Positions 25,143-34,084 of a stretch of DNA of 51,158 nt are shown here, piece after piece. Position numbers and translations under genes: made by a program. Within the stretch, counting starts at the first letter, position 1. Every line of letters starts with the position of its first letter. The DNA is from Prolixibacteraceae bacterium (GTDB lineage Bacteria; Bacteroidota; Bacteroidia; Bacteroidales; Prolixibacteraceae): NCBI GenBank assembly GCA_009773765.1, contig WTWZ01000029.1:1-51158 (forward strand), in the 5' to 3' direction. The notes under the pieces were generated by a model. It was not told the origin of the DNA, made no database searches, and was given only the letters and a program-made list of their open reading frames with translations.

Positions 25143-25802
25143 ATGCAGATAATTACAACTTCCGATGGCTCGCACACCCTTTACCTGCCCGAAATAAATG
25201 AGCAATATCACTCGATAAACGGTGCTATTACAGAATCGGAATATGTTTACATCAATATGGGGTTCAATTATTCCCCCGGTAAAAACCCCAGGGTTTTTGA
25301 AGTTGGGTTCGGAACGGGGTTAAATTGTTTACTTACTGCATTGCAGGCCGAAAAAAGCAAAAGGCCAACAAATTATATTTCAATCGAAAAAAATCCGCTC
25401 GAAAAAAAAATAATTGAGAAGTTGAATTACGGGAATTTAATTTCATTGGAAGCCCAATCTGTTTTTCACAAAATACATGATTGCAAATGGAACGAATTTG
25501 TACCTGTTACAGAATACTTCAATCTGCACAAAACTGAAGGCGATTTAATTGATATTGATTTACACCCATTCGAAAATTGCGACGTAATTTATTTCGATGC
25601 ATTCGCACCCGATAAACAGCCCGAGTTATGGACACCAGATATTTTCAGGAAAATTTACCGCATTATTTTGCCCGGCGGGTTACTTGTTACATACAGCGCA
25701 AAAGGCGAAGTGCGGCGACAATTGGCAACCTGTGGGTTCGAAATGGAACGGCTTCCCGGGCCACCCGGAAAAAACGAAATGCTGCGCGGAATAAAAAAGT
25801 AA
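25143..25802 (+). CDS. mnmD: tRNA (5-methylaminomethyl-2-thiouridine) methyltransferase MnmD
   Basis: A protein of 219 residues starting at the ATG at 25143 just after the divergent promoter; the longer frame from 25014 would start inside the neighbouring gene. It has the MnmC N-terminal type SAM fold: FEVGFGTGLNCLLT for cofactor binding, YISIEKNPL, and DVIYFDAFAPDKQPELW, the MnmD signature, ending PPGKNEMLRGIKK. The family methylates wobble nm5s2U34 in tRNA. The MnmC oxidase domain is absent, as in stand-alone MnmD enzymes. Cytoplasmic. Confidence 0.93.
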   Translation: MQIITTSDGSHTLYLPEINEQYHSINGAITESEYVYINMGFNYSPGKNPRVFEVGFGTGLNCLLTALQAEKSKRPTNYISIEKNPLEKKIIEKLNYGNLISLEAQSVFHKIHDCKWNEFVPVTEYFNLHKTEGDLIDIDLHPFENCDVIYFDAFAPDKQPELWTPDIFRKIYRIILPGGLLVTYSAKGEVRRQLATCGFEMERLPGPPGKNEMLRGIKK

Positions 25803-25863
25803 GCAAAGATTTAATTGCCAAAAAATTACATTATATTCGCACGCTTTAAAACAAAAAGGATTG

Positions 25864-26475
25864 ATGGCCGATAAAAAATTGTACGGTGAGCTTGAAAATT
25901 TTAGTTATGCATTAGGAATGAGCATAGCCGGAAACCTGATTCAAACGGGGGTACAAACAGTTAATCCTGAACTCTTTCTAAGCGGGTTTAAAGATGTTTT
26001 TAACGGAGAAAAAACCTTGATTCATCCCGAAGATGCTAATACTGTTCTCGAAGAATTTATTTCAAAAATGAATCAGGAAAAAGGTACAGGAAACCTTGAG
26101 GAAGGTTTGAAATTTTTGGCCGTAAACAAGAAAAAACAAGAAGGAATTGAGCTGCCGAGCGGTTTGCAATACATGGTTTTAAAAGAGGGGAACGGAGAAA
26201 TCCCAACCGTAACCGACAAGGTACAATGCCACTACCATGGAACTTTAATTGATGGAACGGTTTTCGACAGTTCGGTAGAGCGCGGCCAGCCGGCAATATT
26301 TCCGGTTAACGGGGTAATCCAGGGCTGGGTTGAAGCCTTGCAGTTGATGTCAACCGGTTCCAAATGGCGCCTTTTTATCCCTTCGCATCTGGCTTATGGA
26401 GTTCACGGAACAGGTGGCGCTATCGGGCCAAATACAACACTTATTTTCGATGTGGAATTATTAAAAATTATTTAA
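25864..26475 (+). CDS. Cytoplasmic FKBP-type peptidyl-prolyl isomerase
   Basis: A protein of 203 residues started at ATG 25864; no signal peptide, so cytoplasmic. Residues about 8-85 form the helical FKBP_N dimerisation domain and about 110-203 the FKBP catalytic domain ([43 protein letters not shown], then FIPSHLAYG and PNTTLIFDVELL). It speeds cis/trans isomerisation at proline and can act as a chaperone, like FklB. The catalytic domain is strikingly like that of the lipoprotein encoded 12 bases downstream, so the pair arose by tandem duplication. Confidence 0.94.
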   Translation: MADKKLYGELENFSYALGMSIAGNLIQTGVQTVNPELFLSGFKDVFNGEKTLIHPEDANTVLEEFISKMNQEKGTGNLEEGLKFLAVNKKKQEGIELPSGLQYMVLKEGNGEIPTVTDKVQCHYHGTLIDGTVFDSSVERGQPAIFPVNGVIQGWVEALQLMSTGSKWRLFIPSHLAYGVHGTGGAIGPNTTLIFDVELLKII

Positions 26476-26487
26476 ATATTTAACAAC

Positions 26488-27186
26488 ATGAAGAACAGTA
26501 TTATTTATGTGCTGGTTGTCGTTATGGCGCTCAGCGCATCGTGCCAGCAAGGTGGTAAAACAGTTAAACTTGAGTCGAATGTTGACTCGGTTGGATATGC
26601 AATTGGAGTATTAGTTGGCTCAAACAACATGAAACAACTTGAAGCAGCCCCAGGTGGCGGAGATATTAACAAAGATGCAATGGCTGCGGCTTTCCGTGCT
26701 TCGTCATTAGGTGAAGAAGCAGTAATAACCGAAGAACAGGCTCAGGCAATAGTTCAGAAGTTTTTCGAAGGCGCCGGTGAAAGGGAAGCACAAAAAAGCC
26801 TGGAAGAAGGAAATGCTTTTCTCGAAAAAAATAAAGCCCGCGAAGGCGTTACAACTACCGAAAGCGGGTTGCAGTATGAAATTTTAACGACAGGAACAGG
26901 CCCGATGCCAACAGCAGCCGACCAAGTCCGCGTTCATTACCACGGAACATTAATCGACGGAAAAGTTTTCGACAGTTCTGTTGAACGTGGAGAACCGGTT
27001 GTATTTGGTGTAAGCCAGGTAATCCCGGGCTGGACAGAAGCCCTGCAGTTAATGCCGGTTGGTTCGAAATGGAAAATTTATATTCCATCAGAAATTGGTT
27101 ATGGCGAGCGTGGGGCCGGTGGCGATATTGGACCGAATGCCGCCCTTATTTTCGAAGTTGAACTGCTCGAAATTGTAAAACAATAA
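26488..27186 (+). CDS. FKBP-type peptidyl-prolyl isomerase lipoprotein (Mip/FkpA-like)
   Basis: A protein of 232 residues with lipobox ALSASC (Cys20), so exported and membrane-anchored. A helical N-terminal part rich in Ala, Glu and Gln (about 25-120) serves as the dimer arm, and an FKBP domain spans about 130-232 ([52 protein letters not shown]). It probably helps fold periplasmic or outer-membrane proteins. It is the second gene of an operon with its cytoplasmic paralogue and is closed by a strong terminator. Confidence 0.95.
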   Translation: MKNSIIYVLVVVMALSASCQQGGKTVKLESNVDSVGYAIGVLVGSNNMKQLEAAPGGGDINKDAMAAAFRASSLGEEAVITEEQAQAIVQKFFEGAGEREAQKSLEEGNAFLEKNKAREGVTTTESGLQYEILTTGTGPMPTAADQVRVHYHGTLIDGKVFDSSVERGEPVVFGVSQVIPGWTEALQLMPVGSKWKIYIPSEIGYGERGAGGDIGPNAALIFEVELLEIVKQ

Positions 27187-27207
27187 TCATTGAAAATTTT
27201 GGATAAA

Positions 27208-27245
27208 AAACCCTTTGCAGATTTTTTTGCAAAGGGTTTATTTTT
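27208..27245 (+). terminator. Rho-independent terminator after the FKBP pair
   Basis: AAACCCTTTGCA (27208-27219) pairs perfectly with TGCAAAGGGTTT (27228-27239) over an eight-base loop and is followed by ATTTTTTAC. It lies 21 bases after the isomerase stop. A flanking A-run could let it work from the other strand too. Confidence 0.9.
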
Positions 27246-27293
27246 TACTTTTAACCGGCATAAAAACTAACATAAATTCAAAAAAACCAAAAA

Positions 27294-27662
27294 ATGGCAT
27301 TGAGTGTAAAGGGCAGAATTAACCAGATACTGAAACCCGAAACAGGGGTAAGCAAAGGTGGAAAAGAATGGATCAAACGCGAGTTTGTAATTGAAACTGA
27401 AGAACAGTTTCCCAGAAAAGTATGTTTCACGCTTTTTGGCGACAAAACCCAGTTAATTGATGGATTATCGGTTGGCGAAATGGTTGAGGTTTCGTTCAAC
27501 CTTGAATCGAGGGAGTACAACGGAAAATGGTTTCATAACATCAACGCATGGAAGATTGATAAACCATCGGCCAATAATTTACCCGATGCGCCTCCTGAAT
27601 ATAGTATGAGTGACATTCCCCCTGAACCCGATGAGGATACTGCTGCGGATTTACCGTTTTAA
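27294..27662 (+). CDS. DUF3127 OB-fold protein with SSB-like C-terminal tail
   Basis: A small cytoplasmic protein of 122 residues. Residues 1-90 match DUF3127, a Bacteroidota OB-fold-like domain (LSVKGRINQILKPETG..KEWIKREFVIET, KVCFTLFGDKTQLIDGLSVGEMVEV, GKWFHNINAWKI). A Pro/acidic linker (PEYSMSDIPPEPDED) then ends in AADLPF, closely like the acidic ...DDIPF tip by which single-stranded DNA-binding protein recruits replication and repair enzymes. I infer a DNA- or RNA-binding SSB-like role; none is proven for this family. Its stop overlaps that of yaaA by four bases on the opposite strand. Confidence 0.88.
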   Translation: MALSVKGRINQILKPETGVSKGGKEWIKREFVIETEEQFPRKVCFTLFGDKTQLIDGLSVGEMVEVSFNLESREYNGKWFHNINAWKIDKPSANNLPDAPPEYSMSDIPPEPDEDTAADLPF

Positions 27663-28429
27663 TTTTCCCTTGTAAAAACCGGGTTCCCGGGTTTTGACAA
27701 ACGCGAATTAAAAGAGTAACCTTCGGTATCAAAGGCAAGCAAATCCGATGGATAGTTAATATTATTTTCGAGGATAAAACGGGTCATTAACCCGCGTGCC
27801 CTTTTGGCAAGAAACGAAATCATTTTGTAACTCCCGTTTTTAAAATCCTTAAAATCGGGTGTTACAATTTCGGCTTTCAGTTTTTTTCTGTCAATACTTT
27901 TAAAATATTCAACAGAAGCCAGGTTTATCAAAATATTACTCCCCGAATCAGTAACCGCTTCATTTATTTTTTTGGTAATCAAAGGGTTCCAAAATGAATA
28001 TAAATCTTTCGATTTGTAATATTTCAGTTTAGTCCCCATTTCCAAACGGTAGGGCTGAATCATATCGAGCGGTTTTAAAACGCCATACAAACCCGAAAGG
28101 ATGCGTAGTTTGCTTTGCGCCAACAAGAGTTTTTCTGCTGAAAGTGTTGTTGCCTGCAATCCCTGGTAAACATCGCCGTTGAAAGCCAGTACTGCCTGTT
28201 TTGCATTTTCAGGTGTAAATGGCAATTGCCACGACTGGAACCGTTGAAAATTTAATTCCCCCAAATCATCAGAAATTCCCATTAAGGTTGAAAGTTGTTT
28301 CGGACTCATTGTTTTAAGCCGGCAAACCAGTTTTTCCGATTCGGCCAATAACCCCGGAATTGTGTAATTCTTGATAGCCGAAGGTGTTTTAAAATCGAGT
28401 GATTTGGCTGGTGAAATTACGATGAGCAT
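27659..28429 (-). CDS. yaaA: Peroxide stress protein YaaA
   Basis: A protein of 256 residues starting MLIVISPAKSLDF, the family signature, with further conserved blocks YQGLQATTL, LRILSGLYGVLKPLDMIQPYRLEMGTKL, and FWNPLITKKINEAV, and the end ISFLAKRARGLMTRFI. In E. coli YaaA lowers free iron and limits oxidative damage; it binds DNA. The length is normal. It lies 27 bases after a small antitoxin-like gene on the same strand and may be read through from it. Confidence 0.95.
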   Translation of the reverse strand: MLIVISPAKSLDFKTPSAIKNYTIPGLLAESEKLVCRLKTMSPKQLSTLMGISDDLGELNFQRFQSWQLPFTPENAKQAVLAFNGDVYQGLQATTLSAEKLLLAQSKLRILSGLYGVLKPLDMIQPYRLEMGTKLKYYKSKDLYSFWNPLITKKINEAVTDSGSNILINLASVEYFKSIDRKKLKAEIVTPDFKDFKNGSYKMISFLAKRARGLMTRFILENNINYPSDLLAFDTEGYSFNSRLSKPGNPVFTREN

Positions 28430-28456
28430 GTTATTGTTTTGAGATTTTCTTTACTT

Positions 28457-28693
28457 CTATGTATCTATCTGATTTAAAAGCTCACTTGCATCAGTTACTC
28501 TTCCATATTTAATATCTTCCTCGGATTTATCAATGATCTCATTAAACTCCTTCAAAGTCATTGGATGTAATTCTGCTTCAATTTTTTTCTTTCTTTCAAT
28601 TCGAAGCAAACTTTCAAGTTTTGTAACAATTTCATCATCAGCAACCCGAAGGAATTCCTGAACGAAAAGTATCTTTCTTGCCTGTATGGCCAT
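28457..28693 (-). CDS. Solitary antitoxin-like protein
   Basis: A protein of 78 residues, helical and charged (LLRIERKKKIEAELHPMTLKEFNEIIDKSEEDIKYGRVTDASELLNQID). This shape is typical of Bacteroidota addiction-module antitoxins that pair with RelE/ParE toxins. No toxin frame lies beside it: yaaA follows after 27 bases and a decayed gene lies upstream. It may be an orphan that survived loss of its toxin, or act in trans. I do not assign a family name with certainty. Confidence 0.6.
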   Translation of the reverse strand: MAIQARKILFVQEFLRVADDEIVTKLESLLRIERKKKIEAELHPMTLKEFNEIIDKSEEDIKYGRVTDASELLNQIDT

Positions 28694-28761
28694 TGTTTTC
28701 GTTTTTCTCTTTTCAAAGATACGGATTATTTAATCTGGAAGAAAGTTGCATAAATTTCAAT

Positions 28762-29766
28762 TTACAAACTCTGCTGAAGCATTGCAATCGACTGCCGGAT
28801 GGCAGCTTTATCCTGTCCCGCAATTCCTTCCACTTTTAATGCCTGCTGATTTACTTTTATGGCTTCCTGTTTTTTTTCGTCTTTCATACAAATATCTGCT
28901 AAAAAACTAACTGCACTTATATATTCCGGATTCGATTTTAATAATTTCTGCACAGTTTTAACAGCCTCATTTTTCTCATTGTTCTGGTTTTGGTAAAACG
29001 CCAGGGTGTAAGCATATTTTGGTTCTTCGGGTGCAGCTTCCGCTGCTGCTTCTGCATATACTGCTTCCTTGTCCGGCCATTAAAAATCCTAAATTTAAGT
29101 TGGCAGCTTCGTTTACAGGGTCAATGGCAATTACTTTCATAAGGTTTTCTTCGGCTTTGGCCTGATTGCCAATGTAGGAGTAGAGTACACTGCTGTTAAT
29201 CAGCGGCATAAGTGATCAGGGGCACAAACGGGCGGCATTTTCATACGATTCGAGCGCTTTGCTGGCATTTCCAAGGTTTTGGTAAAATAACCCGAGGTTG
29301 TAATGGGAACTCCAGTCGTCGGGGCGTGTTGTTATCGATGCCAGGTTTTACTGTTTAAATTATAAGCCAGCGGAATGGTTTGAAGTTTTCCCTTTTCGAG
29401 CGGCGTTAAAAAATAAAACACATTTTTGCCGCCTAAAGCCCAAACCACATCATAGTTTTTAACATTCGCACAGTCCTTTTATACCATCGTCATGGTCGAA
29501 TCACTAAATGTAATTTTATATAATTTCCCCACCAATGCAATATCATCACTTTCCGGAAGTTTTTAGTTTTTTAAAAATTCAGGCGTAATTGGTTGCATCG
29601 CTTTTCCGTGGTTCGATGTTGATCAGAGTTCGTAAAACTTTTCGTGACATTCTTTGCAACTTCCTGAACCAACATATTCATTCCCGGCATATTTATCAGA
29701 TTGTTGTTTTGTGCATGATAAAGTAAGCGAAACAAAACCTGCAAATAATAAAATCAACTTTGGCAT
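28762..29766 (-). pseudogene. Decayed lipoprotein gene with CxxCH heme motif and TPR repeats
   Basis: The start is intact: ATG at 29766, lipoprotein signal MPKLILLFAGFVSLTLSC, then GSCKECHEKFYEL with one cytochrome c heme site. Directly after, a Trp codon appears as TGA, and two further in-frame stops follow in the next 60 codons. Near 29330 the frame shifts and the middle seems deleted; TPR-like sequence continues (HYNLGLFYQNLGNASKALESYENA, AKAEENLMKVIAIDPVNEAANLNLGFLMAG), is broken again near 29080, and ends TVQKLLKSNPEYISAVSFLADI...MLQQSL. At least six lesions make this a true pseudogene rather than a read error. Intact relatives are larger exported heme/TPR proteins, by inference. Confidence 0.85.
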
Positions 29767-29888
29767 TTTAATAATTTTGAATTTACCTCACAAATATTAA
29801 CCTATTTTGGTAAAGTGTGAATTTAATTTACCGGCAAGTTCGCAGGAATCACTATTTTAGCACAAACCAGATAAAAAATCCATTATAT

Positions 29889-31097
29889 ATGAAAGTTGGC
29901 ATTCTTCGAGAAAACAAGACCCCTCCGGATAAAAGGGCAGCACTTACTCCTGAACAATGTATTGAGGTACAGCAAAAATTTCCCGATGTAAAAATTATGG
30001 TTCAACCCAGCGCCATCAGATGTTTTGCTGATAATGAATATGCAAAACTGGGAGTTTCAATAAGTGAGGATAGAAGTGATTGCGATATTTTAATGGGCGT
30101 AAAAGAAGAACGGGTGGAAGATTTGATTGAGGGGAAAAAGTACCTTATTTTTTCGCATGTCATAAAAAAGCAGCCATACAACCGCGAATTGCTTCAAACA
30201 ATTCTGAAGAAAAACATTGAGTTAATGGATTATGAAGTACTGACCAACAAAGATGGTTCCCGGATTATCGGATTCGGGCGCTTTGCCGGATTGGTAGGTG
30301 CTTACAGTGGTTTGCGGGCATTTGGAATAAGAAACCAGCTTTTCGGTTTGAAACCCGCACACGAATGTGAAAATCTTGCTGAGATGCTCATTAACCTGGA
30401 CACAATTAATTTGCCGCCATTAAAAATCGCTGTAACCGGTGACGGAAGGGTTGCAAATGGCGTGGTCGAAATTATGAATTACCTGAGAATTAACAGGCTT
30501 GCTCCTGAACAATTTCTTAAAACAGAAAAACCTGATGGTTCAGTTTACACCCAGTTACTGCCCGAAAATTATGTCAGGCGTAAAAATGGGCATAAGTTTG
30601 ACCTTTTTCATTTCTTTTTAAACCCTACGGAATACGAAAACGCTTTTCTTCCGTTTGCTGAAACAACCGATTTGTTGCTGGCATCGGCCTACTGGGATCC
30701 AAAAGCGCCGGTATTGTTTACTCCCGATGACATGAAATCGGAATCATTCCGAATCTCAGTTATTTCAGATATTACCTGCGATATTCAGGGTTCCATCCCA
30801 TCCACAAAACGGGCATCAACCATCGAGAATCCATTTTATGATTACAATCCGCAAACCGAAGAAATTGAACCCGCTTTTACCTCGAAAAAGAATATTACAG
30901 TTCAGGCGGTTGATAATTTGCCCTGTGAACTTCCAAAAGACGCATCATTAGGCTTTGGCCGGAATCTGATTAATAAAGTTTTTCCAAGCCTTTTTGGTGA
31001 AGATACTGATGGGATTATAGAAAGGGCTACTATCACAAAAAATGGGAAATTGACACAAAGATTTTCATATTTACAGGGGTTTGTGGATGGAGAATAA
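29889..31097 (+). CDS. Alanine dehydrogenase/PNT-like NAD(P)-dependent oxidoreductase
   Basis: A protein of 402 residues from ATG 29889 (MKVGILRENKTPPDKRAALTPEQ), which is the AlaDh_PNT N-terminal signature; an earlier GTG at 29817 would add an unlikely leader. An N-terminal catalytic half includes HVIKKQPYNRELLQ and a Lys/Asp-rich active site, then a Rossmann motif AVTGDGRVANGVVEIM at about 180-200. The family includes saccharopine and alanine dehydrogenases; the exact substrate is unclear. It is soluble and cytoplasmic, unlike transhydrogenase. It is convergent with htpG and closed by a shared terminator. Confidence 0.8.
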   Translation: MKVGILRENKTPPDKRAALTPEQCIEVQQKFPDVKIMVQPSAIRCFADNEYAKLGVSISEDRSDCDILMGVKEERVEDLIEGKKYLIFSHVIKKQPYNRELLQTILKKNIELMDYEVLTNKDGSRIIGFGRFAGLVGAYSGLRAFGIRNQLFGLKPAHECENLAEMLINLDTINLPPLKIAVTGDGRVANGVVEIMNYLRINRLAPEQFLKTEKPDGSVYTQLLPENYVRRKNGHKFDLFHFFLNPTEYENAFLPFAETTDLLLASAYWDPKAPVLFTPDDMKSESFRISVISDITCDIQGSIPSTKRASTIENPFYDYNPQTEEIEPAFTSKKNITVQAVDNLPCELPKDASLGFGRNLINKVFPSLFGEDTDGIIERATITKNGKLTQRFSYLQGFVDGE

Positions 31098-31100
31098 AAA

Positions 31101-31137
31101 AGCGCCATCCTTTTAAAAGATAGCGCTCCAATTTTTT
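31101..31137. terminator. Bidirectional terminator between the dehydrogenase and htpG
   Basis: AGCGCCATCCTTTT and AAAAGATAGCGCT (31101-31127) form a long hairpin with one mismatch and one bulge. A T-run (31132-31137) follows on the plus strand and an A-run precedes it, giving T on the minus strand, so it can end both converging transcripts. It lies four bases past the dehydrogenase stop. Confidence 0.85.
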
Positions 31138-31154
31138 CCTTTCACCAAAATCTC

Positions 31155-33184
31155 CTATTTTATCAACTCAACACTTCGTTTTACAAATTTGTCCAAATCG
31201 GCGCCTTTCAGCATTCCGTTGGCAAGCAGTGCAAGGTCTGTCAACTGTTTGGCAAGTTTGTTTTCCTTGCCAAAACCGGTTAGGCTTTCGCGTTTTGTTT
31301 CTTCCAGTTTCGATAATTCCTTGTTTAAATCATCCAGGTTTTCCTTGTCAGCCTGCGGAATTTCCTCATCCTTTTTGCCTTTTTTAGCTTTCTCAAGCAC
31401 TTCAACTTCAGTTTTTTTGGCAGAAATTTCAGTAGCCAGTTTCTCAATCTTGGCGCCAATCTTTTTGTCTTTGCTTTCAAGCACTTTTTTTACCAGCGGA
31501 TGGTTCAGATTAACCACCAGGTTCAGGCTTTCGGGCAGGTCACCGTACATGTTCATTCCGCCCTGGCTTTGGCTCATGTCTTTCATGCGGCGCATAAATT
31601 CGCTTCGGGTAATAACAATCGGTGAACCATTTTCTCCCAGGTTCTGAAAATCGACGATGAAATAATAATCTTTATTTTCAGGGCAAACTGCCTGGAAAAT
31701 GGGCGAAAGTTCCTCTTTCTGTTCCCAGGTTAAATCGTTTTTCGATGTATCCTCTTTGTGAACCAGGTTTTCAACCACATCAGAGTCAACCCTAACAAAT
31801 CGTTTTTCGGTGTATTTTTGTTCAAACTTGTGCAGTAAATGTGGTGTCAGAACATCGTCGAGCAATAAAACATCGTATACTTTATTTTTGGCAGATTCAA
31901 CAAAAGTATATTGTGGACCAGGTTTTTATGCTTGTCTGTCTGGTTATCTTTAATGAGTTTTTCATATTCTTCGAATGTAAAATACTTACCATCAATATTT
32001 TTGAAAAGGAAGAAATTCATAGCCCTGTCGTAAAATTTCTCTTCGGTAAGCATTCCGTATTCGATGAAAATTTTAAGGTCGTCCCATTTTTTCTCGAAAT
32101 CTTCGCGGCTGTCCTTGAAAATCTGTTGTAAACGGTCGGCCACTTTTTTATTGATGTGGCTGCTGATTTTTTTAACGTTCGAATCGCTTTGCAGGTACGA
32201 ACGCGAAACATTCAACGGAATATCGGGTGAATCGAGAACACCATGCAAAAGGGTTAAAAATTCAGGCACAATTCCTTCAACCGAATCGGTCACAAAAACC
32301 TGGTTGCTATACAGTTGAATTTTGTTTTTCTGAACTTCGAAATTATTTTTAATCTTCGGAAAGTAGAGAATTCCTGTCAAATTGAACGGATAATCGACAT
32401 TCAAATGAATGTTGAAAAGTGGCTCGTCGGCCATCGGATACAATCTCCGGTAGAAGTTTTTATAATCTTCATCTTTTAAATCAGCCGGTGCTTTTGTCCA
32501 TGCCGGAGCTACATCGTTAACCTGGTCATCTTCTTCGGTATCAACCTGTTTACCCTCTTTCCACTCCTTTTTCTTACCGAAAAAAACGGGAACTGGCAGG
32601 AAAGAACAGTATTTATCCAAAATCCCTCTGATTTTCGATTCATCCAGAAATCCCTTTTCTTCCTCGCTGATGTACATGATAATATCTGTACCAACTTCGT
32701 CCTTTTCAGTTTCATCGAGCGTAAATTCCGGGCTACCGGTACAACTCCATTTTACTGCTTTTGCACCCTCTTTGTATGATTTGGTAATAATTTCAACCCT
32801 TTCGGAAACCATAAAAGAACTGTAAAATCCAAGACCAAAATGGCCGATTATTGCATTTGCATCGTCTTTGTATTTTTCGAGAAAATCGTTGGCGCCCGAA
32901 AATGCAATCTGGTTAATGTACTTTTCAATTTCTTCGGAAGTCATTCCAATACCATTGTCAGAAACAGTAATGATTTTTGCATCGGCATCTAACTTAATTT
33001 TTACTTTCGCTGTTGAAAGGTCGCCGGTGAATTCGCCCTTTGAAGCAAGGGTTTTTAACTTTTGGGTTGCATCAACTGCATTCGAAATAATTTCCCGTAA
33101 AAAAATATCGTGGTCTGAATAAAGAAACTTTTTAATAATCGGGAAAAGGTTTTCGCTGGTTACTCCTATTTTTCCTGTTTGCAT
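31155..33184 (-). pseudogene. htpG: Hsp90 chaperone HtpG, broken by a frameshift with a small deletion
   Basis: The N-terminal 430 codons read normally: MQTGKIGVTSENLFPIIKKFLYSDHDIFLREIISNA, DNGIGMT, NDFLEKY, GHFGLGFYSSFMV, and ETEKDEVGTDI, that is the ATPase and middle domains. At about 31923, after DKHKNLV, the frame changes; the next recognisable family sequence (QYTFVESAKNK.YDVLLLD) is in another frame and runs on to the C-terminal dimerisation domain, ending at 31155 (FVKRSVELIK). Family alignments known to me have about eight to ten residues between these points, so roughly 25-28 bases appear lost. Unbroken, the product would be about 680 residues. As drawn, translation stops in the other frame at 31847. 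Either a recent mutation or an assembly error. Confidence 0.85.
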
Positions 33185-33245
33185 ATTATTTGATTTTTAT
33201 ATTATTGTTTGCGGGCTAATTTCAAACAATATGCCATTCAGGTTT

Positions 33246-33262
33246 TGTGACGAATTGTCACA
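33246..33262. promoter_or_regulatory. Perfect palindrome in the htpG / toxin-antitoxin divergent gap
   Basis: TGTGAC GAATT GTCACA has exact 6-base arms. It resembles a CRP/FNR-family site, but the spacing between TGTGA and TCACA is seven rather than six. It lies 62 bases before htpG and 91 before the antitoxin gene, so it could serve either. Confidence 0.4.
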
Positions 33263-33321
33263 CGCAGCATGTTACATTCCTGCAATTTTAGGCATTACTG
33301 CTTTTATTTCGCTTTTATTTT

Positions 33322-33329
33322 TATATTTG
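33322..33329 (+). promoter_or_regulatory. Candidate -7 box of the toxin-antitoxin operon
   Basis: TATATTTG matches TAnnTTTG and lies 23 bases before the antitoxin start. I see no TTTG at the usual -33 distance. Confidence 0.45.
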
Positions 33330-33352
33330 ATTTTGATTTAAGGAAAATAAAT

Positions 33353-33556
33353 ATGACAGATATTCAAATATATACAAAGTTAAACACCCTTCCGCTTGAA
33401 CTAAAACAGGAAGTAGTTGATTTTATTGATTTCCTCGCTGAAAAAAAAGAAAAGTCTAAATCGGAGAAAAAGAGGGAGTTTGGATTTGCAAAAGGATCAA
33501 TTATTCTGAAGCAGGGATTTGATGATACACCTGACGAATTTAAAGAATATATGTAA
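33353..33556 (+). CDS. DUF2281-family antitoxin of a PIN toxin
   Basis: A protein of 67 residues beginning MTDIQIYTKLNTLPLELKQEVVDFIDFL, the DUF2281 motif, and ending with an unstructured tail (SIILKQGFDDTPDEFKEYM) that likely wraps the toxin. An in-frame start upstream (33269) would put the promoter inside the gene, so I use 33353. Its stop shares one base with the start of the PIN-domain toxin gene, typical of translational coupling in type II toxin-antitoxin pairs. It probably also represses its own promoter. Confidence 0.85.
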   Translation: MTDIQIYTKLNTLPLELKQEVVDFIDFLAEKKEKSKSEKKREFGFAKGSIILKQGFDDTPDEFKEYM

Positions 33557-33948
33557 TGAACCTTTTACTCGATACTCATGTATTTCTTTGGTTTATAAAC
33601 GGCGATAACCAGTTGCCGGATAGTATTGTCGAAAAAATTACTGACAGAAAAAATAACTGTTTTACAAGTATTGCAAGCATTTGGGAAATTGCAATTAAAC
33701 TGTCGATTGATAAGATTGAAATTCAGGGTGGTTTTAAAACTATTGAAAATTTCCTTGAAAATAATGACATTGAAATACTTCCAATAAATATTCGCCATTT
33801 AAAAGAATTGTTATCGTTGCCTCGACATCATAACGATCCATTTGACAGATTGATAATATCGCAGGGAATAGCAGAGGATATGATTCTGGTTTCGAAAGAC
33901 AGGAACTTCAATGATTATAACATTAAAATTCTGTGGAAGAATCATTAG
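33556..33948 (+). CDS. PIN-domain toxin (VapC-like ribonuclease)
   Basis: A protein of 130 residues. The PIN acidic residues are present: Asp6 in LLLDTHVFLW, Glu44 in SIWEIAIK, and Asp94/Asp97 in HHNDPFDRLI, so a Mg-dependent RNase active site is expected. The order LLDTHVFLW...PFDRLI is the subgroup that pairs with DUF2281 antitoxins. It is translationally coupled to the antitoxin upstream. Full length and intact, in contrast to the two broken genes just to the left. Confidence 0.9.
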   Translation: MNLLLDTHVFLWFINGDNQLPDSIVEKITDRKNNCFTSIASIWEIAIKLSIDKIEIQGGFKTIENFLENNDIEILPINIRHLKELLSLPRHHNDPFDRLIISQGIAEDMILVSKDRNFNDYNIKILWKNH

Positions 33949-34084
33949 CATTTTTCATCAATACTTTAATAACCAGCCTAAAAAAGTCCTTCTTCACAAT
34001 AACTCACCTCACAAAATATGACTTAATTCCTCATTTTAATCCGCTTAAAGTAGCTTAATTTGTGCCGCAGTTAAATTTGTTTTT

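Noticed and set aside
28762-29766. Two or three separate small TPR genes
   Set aside because: The pieces are collinear parts of one protein with a shared signal peptide and heme motif, broken by several lesions.
31155-33184. Programmed frameshift in htpG
   Set aside because: No slippery heptamer or pseudoknot is evident at the junction, and conserved residues are missing, which fits a deletion better.
33246-33262. Canonical CRP site
   Set aside because: The distance between TGTGA and TCACA is seven rather than six bases, so only a general palindrome is claimed.
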